Translations under genes and position numbers: made by a program | Notes under the pieces: model-generated | The model's input: the letters and a program-made list of their open reading frames with translations, nothing else | The model's database searches: none | What the model was told of the DNA's origin: nothing | From: Ipomoea triloba | Taxonomy: Eukaryota > Streptophyta > Magnoliopsida > Solanales > Convolvulaceae | Direction: 5' to 3' | Length of the DNA: 64,000 bases | NCBI RefSeq assembly: GCF_003576645.1 | Contig: NC_044919.1 | Coordinates: forward strand, 168,355-232,354 | Shown: positions 48,270-61,114 of the stretch, piece after piece | Numbering within the stretch: position 1 is the stretch's first letter | How the letters are laid out: every line of letters starts with the position of its first letter

Positions 48270-48814
48270 GGGTCCGTTTGGAAAGCAGGAAAATGACTTC
48301 TGGAAAATGTTTTATGGAAAATGAGTCATTTTCCGGAAAATAGTTTCATTTCCAGTGTTTGGATGCATTATGGAAAACTGTCTTTGTGTGTTTGGTTCAT
48401 TTCCTGGAAAATGGATAGAATTGTATAATTAAACATTGTAATTGTTTTATTTAAAATAAAAAATTATAATAGTTATTAAAAATGATATTTATTAAAAAAA
48501 TAGAATTTATAAAAAAAATTAAAGAAAAAAAAATGTAGCAAAGGTTATCGCGTCGGCGGTTTCCCCACCTCCTTGGTCCATGGCCATGGGTGATATGGCT
48601 TGGTTTTGGTCGAACACATGTGAAACAGCTATTCTTGCGATTCCGGAAAATGACTTACAGAAACAAATTCTGTAAGTCATTTTCCGAAAAAATGAACTGA
48701 TTTTCCTTGGTCAACGGAAACATTTTCCGTTGACCACATTTTTCGGACGTTGCCAAACACAGAAAACTCGGAAATCATTTTTCGGAAGCCATTTTACAAG
48801 TTACCAAACACACC
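48270..48814. mobile_element. Foldback MITE flanked by TTAA
   Basis: A 545 bp element with ends GGGTCCGTTTGG and CCAAACACACC, and TTAA on both sides (48266-48269 and 48815-48818). The arms pair imperfectly and are rich in GGAAAATGACTT-like motifs. A perfect palindrome built on AATGACTTACAGAA and its inverse lies near 48648-48682. No protein. The end sequence looks Harbinger-like, but the flanking repeat is four bases, so I leave the superfamily open. Confidence 0.75.
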
Positions 48815-48969
48815 TTAAGAACAGATAACAAACTCAAAAATTTATTGAGCTCATAATCATTTAAGTGTGATCCAATACACCTAGGTATTATTTCAAACGG
48901 CAAACTATATACATAATAAGACATAATACATATAGATTCAATTTATGTATTTTGATTTGGCTTGACTAG

Positions 48970-50487
48970 TTAGAGATGTCCAAATCTCATCCCACAACTA
49001 ATAGAATCATCTACCACATCTTTCAAGGATTTTTTGTATGTGAACCCTTTGTTAAGAAGCTTTTCATAATTCAACATCACTTGTTGCTCATCAGGTCCAT
49101 TCCTCATGCAACTGCAACTAGTAAATACATTATATGTTAATTAGTATTAAACGTATATGGTTTAAATCATAAATTATGTCACCTAACATACGATGTTATA
49201 ATTGTAAATGAACAAAATAAAATATATTAAGATGGAAAGCACCCTACGTACTCTTGGTCTTGCAGGTTGACTGGAAATTGAGGATAATTGTGGCGCAAAT
49301 AGTTAGCGATTTCTGCAGCGGAAACGAAGGCGTTGGCGCAGAGGAAACGCCCAGACATGGAACCATTTGGTGCTTTCATGGCGAAGATATGAGCATCGCA
49401 CACATCTTCTATGTGTACCACTGCGATTTTCCCCAGTAAATCCTCTAGGAATTTCATGGAGCTTTGTCCATTCTTGTCGCCGGTGAGTTGTGAGAAGAAG
49501 ATCGAAGGACACTGTTCCGGGACAATACCATAAACACGTATTTCCTCCCACAAGTCCCAGTCCTAAGCTCACCACTTCCAATCCTTCATCATTTCCAATT
49601 TTCAATATTTCTTTCTCCGCCAATGTTTTGCTTTCTATATAATCCTTCAATTTTAATTTATGGAGATAAAAGATGAAATTGGTAAGTGATATTTACCCAC
49701 TAAAAAAGAGGATTAGGTTAAAATAGGTTGAGCTTTCTGGATCAATTACTGTGAATTGAACTTAGTTTAAGCGGGTTGCAGGGAGGTTATAAGTTCAAGT
49801 CTCAAGACAATATTTACTCTTTGTGTTTTAGTAAGTTAGAAAGTAGTTATGAACAAATATATAAGGTATGACATTGTAACAAGTCAGTAGTACTTAAAAT
49901 AAAAAAAAAAAAAAAAAAAAAAACTTACCCTCAGGCTATAATTGGAATGGTGGAAAGGGAGAGGGAGAGGAGTCCAGCGTGTTTCGTCCATGACGCCTTT
50001 AACGGCGAAGCGGCGCCGGTGGAGGCGGTATAGATCAGCCGCCGAACGCTTTCACATCTACTGCAAGCATATGCCACGTTCTTTACTCCCTCCACTATTG
50101 CATCCACGTTCAACCTTCGGGCTTGCGGTGTGGGCGTGCCACAAGGAACACAAATTCACAGCCATGGATGGCCTGCTCGATCTCTTCGGATTTGTTGCAA
50201 AGATCAGCTTCGAACAACTTTAGTCGCTCATCGGCGCCGCCGAAGCTCTTCAGCAATCCCACCTTCGACTCATCACCTGTGTGTGTGTGTATTATAAACA
50301 GATCGATCGAATTATTCATAAGAAAATGAGAAGCTAGCTAGGTAGATCGCCGGCCTGCATACGTACTCAAGCTCCTAAGCGTTGCATGAACGGTGTAGCC
50401 TTCGTCTATAAGCTTCTTCACCAATGAAGAGCCCACATAACCTGCACCCCCGATAACACAAACCCTATGCCTGTAGCTCTCCCCCAT
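48970..50487 (-). pseudogene. Reductase copy E: damaged duplicate of copy D
   Basis: Exon 1 (50487-50367) is intact with its own ATG (MGESYRHRVCVIGGAGYVG). The exon 2 equivalent (about 50277-49937) has a one-base deletion in the codons matching VATPTP and a 22-base deletion corresponding to D residues about 130-137. Both shift the frame. Exon 3 (about 49647-49259) has a further frameshift after GGNTCLWYCP. The last exon (ending at 48970) is open and ends GMRFGHL. A SINE sits directly behind the exon 2 splice donor. Transcription is possible, but no full-length enzyme can be made. Confidence 0.88.
49765..49921 (+). mobile_element. tRNA-derived SINE in an intron of copy E
   Basis: About 157 bp, present in copy E and absent from the same intron of copy D. 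A box-B-like GGTTATAAGTTCAAGTCTC lies near its 5' part, and it ends in a long A-rich tail (49894-49921). A short direct repeat AACTTA flanks it (49759-49764 and 49922-49927). It lies a few bases from the exon 2 splice donor. Confidence 0.6.
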
Positions 50488-51351
50488 TTCTAGGTTGCAT
50501 TCACCTCTTTAATTTCTTGCTTTATAGTCCACTCGTGTCAAATAACACTTCCTCATCTTATCTGGCTATTCTATGTCTTCTTCTTTTCTTTGGAGGACCA
50601 CAACTTCACTTACTCTATCTAACAAAAGACCATCAGAAAATAAATCAGTCTAGGTTACCCATAATTAAATTATTCAGGCCAAGTAGATAAAGATTCAAAC
50701 TCGTGATCTTGTAATTACAACTGTGAATCTCTTAACATCTTGACTAGGATTACATCGCCTATTCTATGTTTTCTTGATATTATCATGCATGGGCCTTCAT
50801 ATTAAACATTGTAATATAATGTCAAAGGATGGAAATTAGTATGCAAGGCAGTTGGTCCAACTCATCACCATGCATGGAGGAAGCAACCTAGACCTCTGGC
50901 CCATATTCAAGCATTGATGATTGATCAACGTGCGATATGTGTCCCTGACAAGACCCTTCCCCATTTATGAGGGTAGCAGTTTGGACTTTTACTCTCAGCG
51001 ACGGAGAGAACCATTAGTCTGATCTGCCTAGGATAGAAAGACAATAATTATATCATAGATCATGGTTCATCTTATAAGATGGATCACTGATATAAAGTAT
51101 ATTTTTAATATAGATCATGACTCATCTTGTAAGATAGACCACTGATATAAAGTATATTTTTAATATAATGAAGATATATTATTTATTTACTAAATTTTCA
51201 TTATTTTAATGTATATTTAGTATATGAAAAATGTACCTTATGTCAGTGGCTCACTTTGATAGACCATGGTCCGTAGTATAATTTGTCATAGAGCGAACAA
51301 CAAGCTCTAGTTTGATCAATTATGTAAATAAATAATATTCACACAGCCAAT

Positions 51352-51445
51352 TCAAGAATCTTGTGGTCCAGTGACATCAAACTCTTCCCTTTATACGGGA
51401 GGTGGTGGGTTCGAGTCTCTAAAGTAGTTATGAACCCCCATTATA
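51352..51445 (+). mobile_element. Probable SINE fragment
   Basis: tRNA-like: GTGGTCCAGTGACATCAA resembles box A, and GGTGGTGGGTTCGAGTCTC is a good box B. It starts exactly where the D/E duplication homology ends. No target duplication identified. Confidence 0.45.
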
Positions 51446-52032
51446 TATTCTATTCCTTCCATTTACGTCAAATCTTTAATTTGTGACACTCGCTCTATCA
51501 TATCTCGTTTGAATATATGTTTCCTCAATATATATATATATCTTATTCTTCTATTTTCATTCAAATTTATTATACCCATTCAACTTAATTATCGCAAATA
51601 ATGACAGCATGGCTTTAATTTGGACAAATTAAATCATTTTCTTATACTAGTGGGTTTAGACCATTCTCCATTTAAGAGTTGAAACATTAGTGAAAATGAA
51701 TTTTCCAATAGAAATTGCAATAAAAGAAATAAATCAATCAAGAACAAGACAGATAAGAAATGGGGGTTGGATAATAACATAGAATAACTATAATGGAGTT
51801 GAAGTTTTAAGGTTATCATGTCATGGAAGTGGTTACTAAATTATGGCAATAATGCACAACTTTTGACCCAGCAATTCCAGCAATCATACTACCCTAATTG
51901 ACAAAGAGGATAAAAAGTAGACATATACTTTTCAAGTTGGGCCAATGATAAATAAAACACCATTTCAATGATGATATGATAATACATGCTTTTTTAAATA
52001 GATCTATTTGGTTTATGTGACACGCACTATTG

Positions 52033-52034
<2 letters not shown>

Positions 52035-52089
<55 letters not shown>

Positions 52090-52794
52090 NNNNNNNNNNN
52101 NNNNNNNNNNNNNNNNNNNNNNNNNNNNNNNNNNNNNNNNNNNNNNNNNNNNNNNNNNNNNNNNNNNNNNNNNNNNNNNNNNNNNNNNNNNNNNNNNNNN
52201 NNNNNNNNNNNNNNNNNNNNNNNNNNNNNNNNNNNNNNNNNNNNNNNNNNNNNNNNNNNNNNNNNNNNNNNNNNNNNNNNNNNNNNNNNNNNNNNNNNNN
52301 NNNNNNNNNNNNNNNNNNNNNNNNNNNNNNNNNNNNNNNNNNNNNNNNNNNNNNNNNNNNNNNNNNNNNNNNNNNNNNNNNNNNNNNNNNNNNNNNNNNN
52401 NNNNNNNNNNNNNNNNNNNNNNNNNNNNNNNNNNNNNNNNNNNNNNNNNNNNNNNNNNNNNNNNNNNNNNNNNNNNNNNNNNNNNNNNNNNNNNNNNNNN
52501 NNNNNNNNNNNNNNNNNNNNNNNNNNNNNNNNNNNNNNNNNNNNNNNNNNNNNNNNNNNNNNNNNNNNNNNNNNNNNNNNNNNNNNNNNNNNNNNNNNNN
52601 NNNNNNNNNNNNNNNNNNNNNNNNNNNNNNNNNNNNNNNNNNNNNNNNNNNNNNNNNNNNNNNNNNNNNNNNNNNNNNNNNNNNNNNNNNNNNNNNNNNN
52701 NNNNNNNNNNNNNNNNNNNNNNNNNNNNNNNNNNNNNNNNNNNNNNNNNNNNNNNNNNNNNNNNNNNNNNNNNNNNNNNNNNNNNNNNNNNNNN

Positions 52795-52870
<76 letters not shown>
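52035..52870. repeat. TA microsatellite interrupted by a 705-base assembly gap
   Basis: TA dinucleotides at about 52035-52089, then N from 52090 to 52794, then TA again to 52870. Apparent open frames across it are products of the repeat and the Ns, not genes. Confidence 0.95.
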
Positions 52871-52874
<4 letters not shown>

Positions 52875-53265
52875 GTTCCTGGCCATAACACGTTAACTTT
52901 AATTACTTGTGTTATGTAAACTTTATTGAGTAAAAGTTCTTTAATTTTCATTAGTTAGAGGCTTTTTTCTTAGTTTAATTTCTACCCTTAGCTTAGGGTT
53001 TAGGGGAGTGAAATTAAATATTTAAATCTAAAAAGAAAACAAAAAGAAAAAAAAAAAAAGAAGAGCATATATAATAAGGAATTGAAAGGTTTGCCTTTTG
53101 TAAACATTTGCATGTGTATACTAAAGACACGGAAACAAATATCATTTAATGATTCCAATCAATCATATACAACTTTTGAAATTTTGTAGGAATCCTCGCA
53201 TACATACATGCAGGTCAAGAATAAGGGAAATGGAATTGATAGAGAATGATCACATGCATGCATAT

Positions 53266-53313
<48 letters not shown>

Positions 53314-54009
53314 GTGGTTTCTGAGTTATTAAACAAAGAGTAAAATTTATTCTATAAACACCGTCAGATAGTAATCATAGCTTACCCTCTAATTCGTATA
53401 GTTATAATTATTTATTTTTAATTTGAAATAAACAATTATGAAAAAAATATTTAAACAATCTTAGTAGATATGCATGCCAAGAGGAAGGGAATAATAGTGT
53501 CCGTAAGAACAGCCCAAGTGGTAAGAGTGCTCTATCTACAACCGAGAGGTTGGAGGTTCGGGGTTTGAGCCAGTCAGCTATGGGGGTCACAAGGCGATGA
53601 GAAAACCTCGTTAAAATAAGAGGAAGGGAATAATGGTTGCTTACCATCCATTTCATTATTTAAAGTTCTCTATTTTTAATTTGGAACAGACAAACATGAT
53701 TGAAATATTTAACAAAATTTTATACAAATACTATACATGCATGTCTAGATGAAGAGATCAAATAATGATTATCTATCATCCAATCTTCATATTTAAAGTT
53801 ATCTCTATCTTTAATTTGGAATAAAATAGCACCATCAAAATATTTAATTAATGCTAATATACGCTATACATGCGTGGCATATCAAGAAAAATAATAATAA
53901 TAATGATTTATATTCCATCTCAACTAAACACAAAGCATTAACATAATTCATGTAATTCCTCTAAGATAATTAATGATGGGATGCTCAACCGTCTACCATC
54001 CAATTTGCA
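52871..54009. repeat. Direct repeat, first copy (1.14 kb), probable assembly duplicate
   Basis: Begins TTATGTTCCTGGCCATAAC and ends CATCCAATTTGCA, directly before a single N at 54010. It matches 54081-55223 apart from the length of an internal TA microsatellite (about 53269-53308 here). I saw no substitutions on reading. Contains a SINE, no genes. Confidence 0.9.
53496..53617 (+). mobile_element. tRNA-derived SINE
   Basis: A 122 bp element between perfect 17 bp direct repeats AAGAGGAAGGGAATAAT (53479-53495 and 53618-53634). Box A is within AAGTGGTAAGAGTGCTC; box B is within GGAGGTTCGGGGTTTGAGCC. The downstream GAGCCAGTCAGCTATGG recurs in the SINE at 61949-62153, so both belong to related families. 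The same insertion appears again at 54710-54831 because of the large direct repeat. Confidence 0.85.
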
Positions 54010-54010
54010 N

Positions 54011-54080
<70 letters not shown>
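54011..54080. repeat. TA microsatellite after a one-base gap
   Basis: Seventy bases of TA immediately after the single N at 54010, matching the TA tract that precedes the first repeat copy. Confidence 0.95.
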
Positions 54081-54084
<4 letters not shown>

Positions 54085-54475
54085 GTTCCTGGCCATAACA
54101 CGTTAACTTTAATTACTTGTGTTATGTAAACTTTATTGAGTAAAAGTTCTTTAATTTTCATTAGTTAGAGGCTTTTTTCTTAGTTTAATTTCTACCCTTA
54201 GCTTAGGGTTTAGGGGAGTGAAATTAAATATTTAAATCTAAAAAGAAAACAAAAAGAAAAAAAAAAAAAGAAGAGCATATATAATAAGGAATTGAAAGGT
54301 TTGCCTTTTGTAAACATTTGCATGTGTATACTAAAGACACGGAAACAAATATCATTTAATGATTCCAATCAATCATATACAACTTTTGAAATTTTGTAGG
54401 AATCCTCGCATACATACATGCAGGTCAAGAATAAGGGAAATGGAATTGATAGAGAATGATCACATGCATGCATAT

Positions 54476-54527
<52 letters not shown>

Positions 54528-55223
54528 GTGGTTTCTGAGTTATTAAACAAAGAGTAAAATTTATTCTATAAACACCGTCAGATAGTAATCATAGCTTACC
54601 CTCTAATTCGTATAGTTATAATTATTTATTTTTAATTTGAAATAAACAATTATGAAAAAAATATTTAAACAATCTTAGTAGATATGCATGCCAAGAGGAA
54701 GGGAATAATAGTGTCCGTAAGAACAGCCCAAGTGGTAAGAGTGCTCTATCTACAACCGAGAGGTTGGAGGTTCGGGGTTTGAGCCAGTCAGCTATGGGGG
54801 TCACAAGGCGATGAGAAAACCTCGTTAAAATAAGAGGAAGGGAATAATGGTTGCTTACCATCCATTTCATTATTTAAAGTTCTCTATTTTTAATTTGGAA
54901 CAGACAAACATGATTGAAATATTTAACAAAATTTTATACAAATACTATACATGCATGTCTAGATGAAGAGATCAAATAATGATTATCTATCATCCAATCT
55001 TCATATTTAAAGTTATCTCTATCTTTAATTTGGAATAAAATAGCACCATCAAAATATTTAATTAATGCTAATATACGCTATACATGCGTGGCATATCAAG
55101 AAAAATAATAATAATAATGATTTATATTCCATCTCAACTAAACACAAAGCATTAACATAATTCATGTAATTCCTCTAAGATAATTAATGATGGGATGCTC
55201 AACCGTCTACCATCCAATTTGCA
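54081..55223. repeat. Direct repeat, second copy (1.14 kb)
   Basis: Same sequence as 52871-54009, differing only in TA number inside. After 55223 it continues into unique DNA, whereas the first copy stops at an N. This copy is the one joined to real flanking sequence on the right. Confidence 0.9.
54710..54831 (+). mobile_element. tRNA-derived SINE (second appearance)
   Basis: Identical to the SINE at 53496-53617 with the same 17 bp flanking repeats; part of the duplicated block. Confidence 0.8.
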
Positions 55224-56488
55224 TATTGAAAGCTTTGCATTTTTAATTCGGAACAATAATATATATGAAGCACGATGCAAATATATATTCATTTAAATAG
55301 CGATGTTAGTACACGTCAATACATGCATTGGTAATGTCATGCTAGTGTAAGCACGTCGTTGGAATATTCTAGCTGCAAGCGCATCGGATTTCTAGAATCA
55401 CCAAATTAAAAATAATATAAAAAATATAGTCTATGTCATGTTTTTAACTTTGACGTTAACATCCAACATAGTACAGCTGCCCTCACTGCAAATTACCAAT
55501 TTACCATGCATTAACCTTGTGTTTCTTTCTTTCACATTACTGACAATTTACCATACCTAACACCAGCATGACATGCATATCACGCAACCCATATTTATTA
55601 CGGAGTATTTTTTTCCCCAGGTACCACCATCACAATTGATAAAGAATGATTTAAGGACATATTGAAAGAGATGAAGACAAGAGCCGAGTGAATGAGATGG
55701 TGCAATTCACGATCGAAAAGATGAAAAAACGACGCACCAAAAAAAATTGAAAAGATAAAAATATCTTTGCCTAAAATACATTTAAAATTACATCAAATTT
55801 ACTGTAGTTTTATTTTTTTCAATGGAGTGGATGTGACACTTTGAGCTAAACGTATACCATAAATTGAGATATTTAAAATAGTCTGAGAATAGATGCTTGT
55901 CTGGACACTAGTAGTCACTCATTCAACAAGAGTTTGCGGTCATCTTTAATGCTGTGACATTATTTGAAAAAGCCTTTCTACAATTTTGAAAATATATTTT
56001 TCTCTTATTAGTTATAATATTAACAAGTAACAGCTAACCATTTTTTATTTATTTTGGTATAGTTTCTAGTTTCTAGCTAAGGGACCCTACACCTTTTATT
56101 TTCTTGATTGATAATTTGATAGCTAGGCCACACTACCACTACCACTACCATTTTCTCACCTACTCTCTCCTACTTTTCTTTTTAATTATGACACCAATTA
56201 ACACCAAAAGGTTTTAAAAAAATTCTGGGTAAAGTTTCAATTCCCTTCATTAATTTAATATGCTTCAACCATATCCCATTCCATTAACCATACATTGTGC
56301 AACTCTAAACACATTTCGTGATTTACCTGATGTGTATAAAAAAAAATTGATAAAACACATTTTACGATTTGATGAAATACAAGAGTAGTTGGATTCTCGG
56401 GATTGGGATTGGGGTGGATGAAGGAAATAGTAAATACATACATACATACATATTTCACATTTGGTGAAACTAAGATTAGGATAAGGAA
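55224..56488. other. Intergenic region
   Basis: No gene supported. AT-rich; downstream region of the UGT gene at 56489. Confidence 0.5.
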
Positions 56489-57925
56489 TTAAGCAATTTT
56501 GGCCTTGAGTTTGGATGCCAAGTCAGCTAGTGCTTTGGTGGAAGAGCCGTCTGGACTGAGCACGCGGTGAGCTGCATCTTTGAGATCTTTCATTCTTTTG
56601 CGCACTTCTTTGCCTTGTTCGCCTTGGATAAGTGCTTTAGCTGCCTCAGCAATTTCCAGCTCTCCCACCAATCCATCTTCCCCGGCCTTTGGTCTGAGTG
56701 CCACTTTAATATCTTCAGTAACTATCACAGCGTTCATCCTCTGTTCTGCATACATTGGCCATGCAATTAGTGGGACTCCGTGGACCACGCTCTCGAGAAT
56801 TGAGTTCCATCCACAATGAGTCAAGAACCCTCCCACGGACTCGTGGCTTAGGATCTGGGTCTGGGGTGCCCAATCGGGAACCACCAGGCCTAGACCCTTG
56901 GTCCGGTCCAGGAAGCCCGGTGGCATGAAATCCAGAGGGTTGGATGAGCTCTGGACGCTGAAATAAGTAGCGTTGGAAATCAAGTCGTTTGGACACCTAA
57001 CCACCCATATAAACCGCTGCTCGCTCTTCTCCAATCCCGAAGCGATTTCAATCAGCTGTTTGTGAGTGTGGGTGCCGCCGCTCCCGAACGAGATATAAAG
57101 AACCGACCCGCCCGGCTGCTGGTCTAGCCACTCCAGGATAGGACAGGGACTAGTCCCGTTTAATTTCCCGGTCCCGGATCCTTCCATCTTTATCAGCGGT
57201 CCTACCGGGTAAACCGTGGGCTTCCCGGGCTCTGATTCTTGCAGGTATTTTACTGCACCGGGCTCCAACTCCATGAACGTGTTGGCCACGATACCCTCGG
57301 CCATTCTGTAGCGTTTGGTGTGGTGAAGAACCCATTTGTAGGCCTCGTCCGTCCGGTCCTGAACCGGAGCGAGAAGATCCTTGCCTTGAATCGGCACGCA
57401 GCCCGGGATCTGGACCGGCTCAGTCATGTCTCTATACTCCCCCGACACTTTCTGGTCCAGCTCCGACATGTGAAGGAACAAGGACAAACACATGCCAGTG
57501 GACGGGAAAAATATGTATGGAGAAACCTTGAATTCGATGGCCACGTCAAAAGCATCAGTCCCAAAAAGATCAACCACGAGAGCCACGGTCTTGGTCCTCG
57601 CAACCAAGGACTTAAACGCATCGCGAAACGCCGGCAACGAGCGAGTTATTTGCAGGGATATGCGCGTCTCGATCTTGACGTCCTCGCCCAAGTCGTCGAA
57701 GCTGACCGGCGGGAGACACGTGTAGTGAGTGCCGGCGGGGAGGTTTTCCAGGACGGTTTTCTGGGCCGTGGAAATGGGGCCGTCGGTGGGAAGGACGAAA
57801 GTGACGGAGAATTGGTGTTGCAGAACGAGGCGCTTAGCGAACTCGGCGAGGGGGATAAGGTGACCCATCCCAGGTGTCGGCACGATGACAACGTGAGGAG
57901 TTTGTTGTGTCTGTGTTTCAGCCAT
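56489..57925 (-). CDS. UGT72B-type UDP-glucosyltransferase
   Basis: Intronless, 478 residues from the ATG at 57925 (MAETQTQQTPHVV). The frame is open to 58045, but the added part does not resemble the family. GT1 fold: the catalytic His is H22 in PTPGMGHLIP, the activating Asp is in VDLFGTDAFDVA, and the 44-residue PSPG sugar-donor box is at 352-395 (WAPQTQILSHES... to ...WPMYAEQ), ending in Gln as expected for UDP-glucose. The sequence resembles UGT72B1 and arbutin synthase. These glucosylate small phenolics such as hydroquinone, chlorophenols and monolignols in the cytosol. Arabidopsis UGT72B1 lies next to CPL3 (from memory), which supports the assignment. Confidence 0.94.
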   Translation of the reverse strand: MAETQTQQTPHVVIVPTPGMGHLIPLAEFAKRLVLQHQFSVTFVLPTDGPISTAQKTVLENLPAGTHYTCLPPVSFDDLGEDVKIETRISLQITRSLPAFRDAFKSLVARTKTVALVVDLFGTDAFDVAIEFKVSPYIFFPSTGMCLSLFLHMSELDQKVSGEYRDMTEPVQIPGCVPIQGKDLLAPVQDRTDEAYKWVLHHTKRYRMAEGIVANTFMELEPGAVKYLQESEPGKPTVYPVGPLIKMEGSGTGKLNGTSPCPILEWLDQQPGGSVLYISFGSGGTHTHKQLIEIASGLEKSEQRFIWVVRCPNDLISNATYFSVQSSSNPLDFMPPGFLDRTKGLGLVVPDWAPQTQILSHESVGGFLTHCGWNSILESVVHGVPLIAWPMYAEQRMNAVIVTEDIKVALRPKAGEDGLVGELEIAEAAKALIQGEQGKEVRKRMKDLKDAAHRVLSPDGSSTKALADLASKLKAKIA

Positions 57926-60900
57926 TGTTGTTGGAGCCTGGAGGAGAGGAGATAATGCCGGCGTAGTAATGAAGAGATTTCTTTTGTGTGTCAAAAAGCT
58001 AAAGGGGATAGCACTATTTATACGGAAATACTCACGTGGACTCAAAAGAAGCTTAATCGTAACCTTTACTTATTTCCTGGAAAATACCATTCCAATCCAA
58101 TTCCTAATTTAACCAACTATTCTAGACTTGAATCCTATTTTAACTCCTAGTACTTACAATTTTCCCTTGTGATTTGTTTAATTTAAGTTTCCAAATTGAA
58201 ATTCAGAATATCAGTAAATTTAATAGTTTGAGACCAAAAAAGATCTGTGTCTGCATATCATAAGAGAGGTTCAAGAGTTTGAGTTGTCACATTTACCATT
58301 TCATTGAAAGATAAATTTCCTTGCAAATTCGATGGTAATGTACAAGATTAAGGAGAGGTTGGTTTGTTAATGGTGACTGCCTATGGGCTATGGATGAGAT
58401 AAAACTTAAAATCTTATAATTATATATATTACCATTTACCAATTCGGCTAGCAATAATCCTCATTTGCTAATTCACAGAATTGTCCCTTTATTTGGTCAA
58501 TAGTATTTGAATCAATTGTCAAATACAAGAATTTATGATTTGGTTTGTAATTAATAAGGATTATGCTTATTAATCCTTAATGTTTCAGGGAGAAGAAGGA
58601 TTGTTTTTTTTTTTTTTAGAAGAAAGATTATGCTTAATGTTTCAGGGATAAAGTATGACAAAAGTAGTTACAACAGACTCATTTAATTTGTTTGTATTAA
58701 TAATATATTGTTGTTTTATATTGTGACGATATTTTTTTGACTGAAATAACTTTTTAGTTAAGTGATGATCTCTTAGCCAGTTCAAATCGAACGTCATCTC
58801 TACATATAATAATATAAATAATAATTTAATGGAGAAAAAAATTAACTGAAATAATTATATTAAGGTTGAAATGTCCATTTAACATCAAAGGGAGAAAACT
58901 GTCACTTTAAAATAATTGAGGAGCAAATATAAATATATGAATAATTTAAGAGAAAAAATGCTATAAACCTATAATTCAAAAAGAAAGAGCATCATTTTCC
59001 CTTTTTTCTTTTGAAGAAACAAGCTAAGAGACTTTCATTACTTTATATCAAAGTCAACAATATAGTTTTAATAAGAGAAAATGACATACTGGTGTTCCAT
59101 TCCATACAACAATGGTCTTAGATCACCTGTATTTTTATTTTTTTTTAAAACTTTTTTTTGTCTAAACGTTGATGTTATTGAATTCAATCCAATAGCATTT
59201 GATTATAATCCAAGTTGTCAATTAACTACAAATTCATCAAAAACAAATAAAAGAAATTAAAAAAATATTTAGAAGTTGGACACATGTCACAATATATTTG
59301 AATAAAATGCAATGAATTTCAAGCCAATTAAGAGTCCAAAAAGTTAGGAAAACTTGAATACATAAAAAACTAATATAGTAAATAATTTTTTTAAAAAGCT
59401 AAAATAAGATAGAAAGAGTCACTCATTTCTGTTGATTGATTCACGTCTCAAAACTATGATATGATTAAACAATCTTTGTACGAGATGGCATCTAATTTCT
59501 ATATATATATCTTTCCATATATCTCAAACTAAGTCGAATCATATAAATATAAGCCAATTAAATAGTAAAGAGATAAAATTACCAATTATTTTGTACTATA
59601 TGATGACACTTCCGCTATCATTTTAAATAGGTAATCACATGATCAAACTCCGGTGGTGGGCATTACTTCTTTGGTTGAAAATGATTGAAAAATATAGAAC
59701 AAATATTCTCTTGTAAAGAATTATGAGTGCTTAAAAAATAGTAAAAAGATATAGTTGACATACTTTATGTAGAAAAATAATATTTTAGAAAAAAAGTGTA
59801 GTGATTTTTTGTTACCTTATAAAGTAGTGAAGTCCATGTACTATTAAGAAAAAAACGCTATGTTCTCTTACTAAAATAATTATGTAATGTCCACATTGAC
59901 AGTTTAATTGGTCATATGCGTGAAGTTTGAGAATGCAATATGGGACTCACATTCGCTACACGTTTAACTGGTCTCTTAAGTCTTATAATTCATGAGTGAG
60001 TGTAACTATGTGAAATCTTAATATACCTAGCTGAGGAAATAAAAATAATAATAATATATTTAATACAATTCTGCAAAATGAATTATATCTGCTTTGCCTT
60101 AGATGTTAAATTAAGAAATATATTCATTAAACACTATTATTGAATTTTATTCATATTAAAATAGATTTCGCCGCCCTGAAGATAAATTATGATAAGTTTT
60201 CTAACAAGAAGGGCATAATAAATATTATAAAATTGATAATATATGATATATTTGTTATCTTATCATATCTCAAAATAATAATACGGATAATATATGTATG
60301 GACAGAATAGCAATTGCTTATTTTGTATCGAAGCTATGGGTGTTTGACCAAATGCGAGCATAGATTTGTACTAAAATTTCGTGTAAAACATGTAGTTAGT
60401 ACGCTGTCGTATAGAATATAATTCATTAATCATGGCCACTCCCGACCCGCCAGGGCCCGGCCCGACCACACTGATTTCTAGAGTTTTGGACACTTCTATG
60501 TGAACGCTCACGTGGGTGTGCTACTTGGGAGAGCTGTACATTCAACGACACACGTCATCTATGACGTCGTCCTTGCGTCACCAATCTCCCAATTGATTTT
60601 GCCTTTTTCTTTTACCGGGTCTACGCTTCGTCCCACATTATTGACATTTCATCTCTTTGCACGTGTGGCCTGAGCTGGAGAGGTGACGCCAGTTTTCTTT
60701 TTTTTTTTTTTTTTCTTCATAGTCTAACTAGTGATTTGCTTTGAACCGAACTAATATAAATTTATTCTGTTGATGCTTATAAATATTGTCACTCAAATTG
60801 ACCAAGCATTCTTGGAACACGTAACCAACATTTGCTATTATGTAATAGCTATGCGACTTTTTAGTATAACAATTATAGTATCGGTATTCTTTTTGAGACA

Positions 60901-61077
60901 ATCGACTACAAGTATTTTCAATGCTTAATTTTGAGAGGAGAAAGAAATGGAGAAAGGCGAGGAAGAAGGGTTAAAGGGAGAGAAATCTGACGAGGGGAGG
61001 AGGAGAATAGCTTTCTTTGGAGAGACTATTCTCTCCGAAGAAAGTCTGACAAGGCACATGTTGACCACACGTCAATT

Positions 61078-61114
<37 letters not shown>

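Noticed and set aside
52008..52919. Three long open frames across the N gap
   Set aside because: They consist of TA-repeat codons and Ns only.
57239..57955. 238-residue plus-strand frame inside the first UGT
   Set aside because: Antisense of a clear GT1 gene; composition explained by the GC-rich codons of the real frame.
57926..58045. Forty-residue N-terminal extension of the first UGT
   Set aside because: UGT72B proteins start a few residues before the TPHV/PxPGMGHL motif; the extension is unlike the family.
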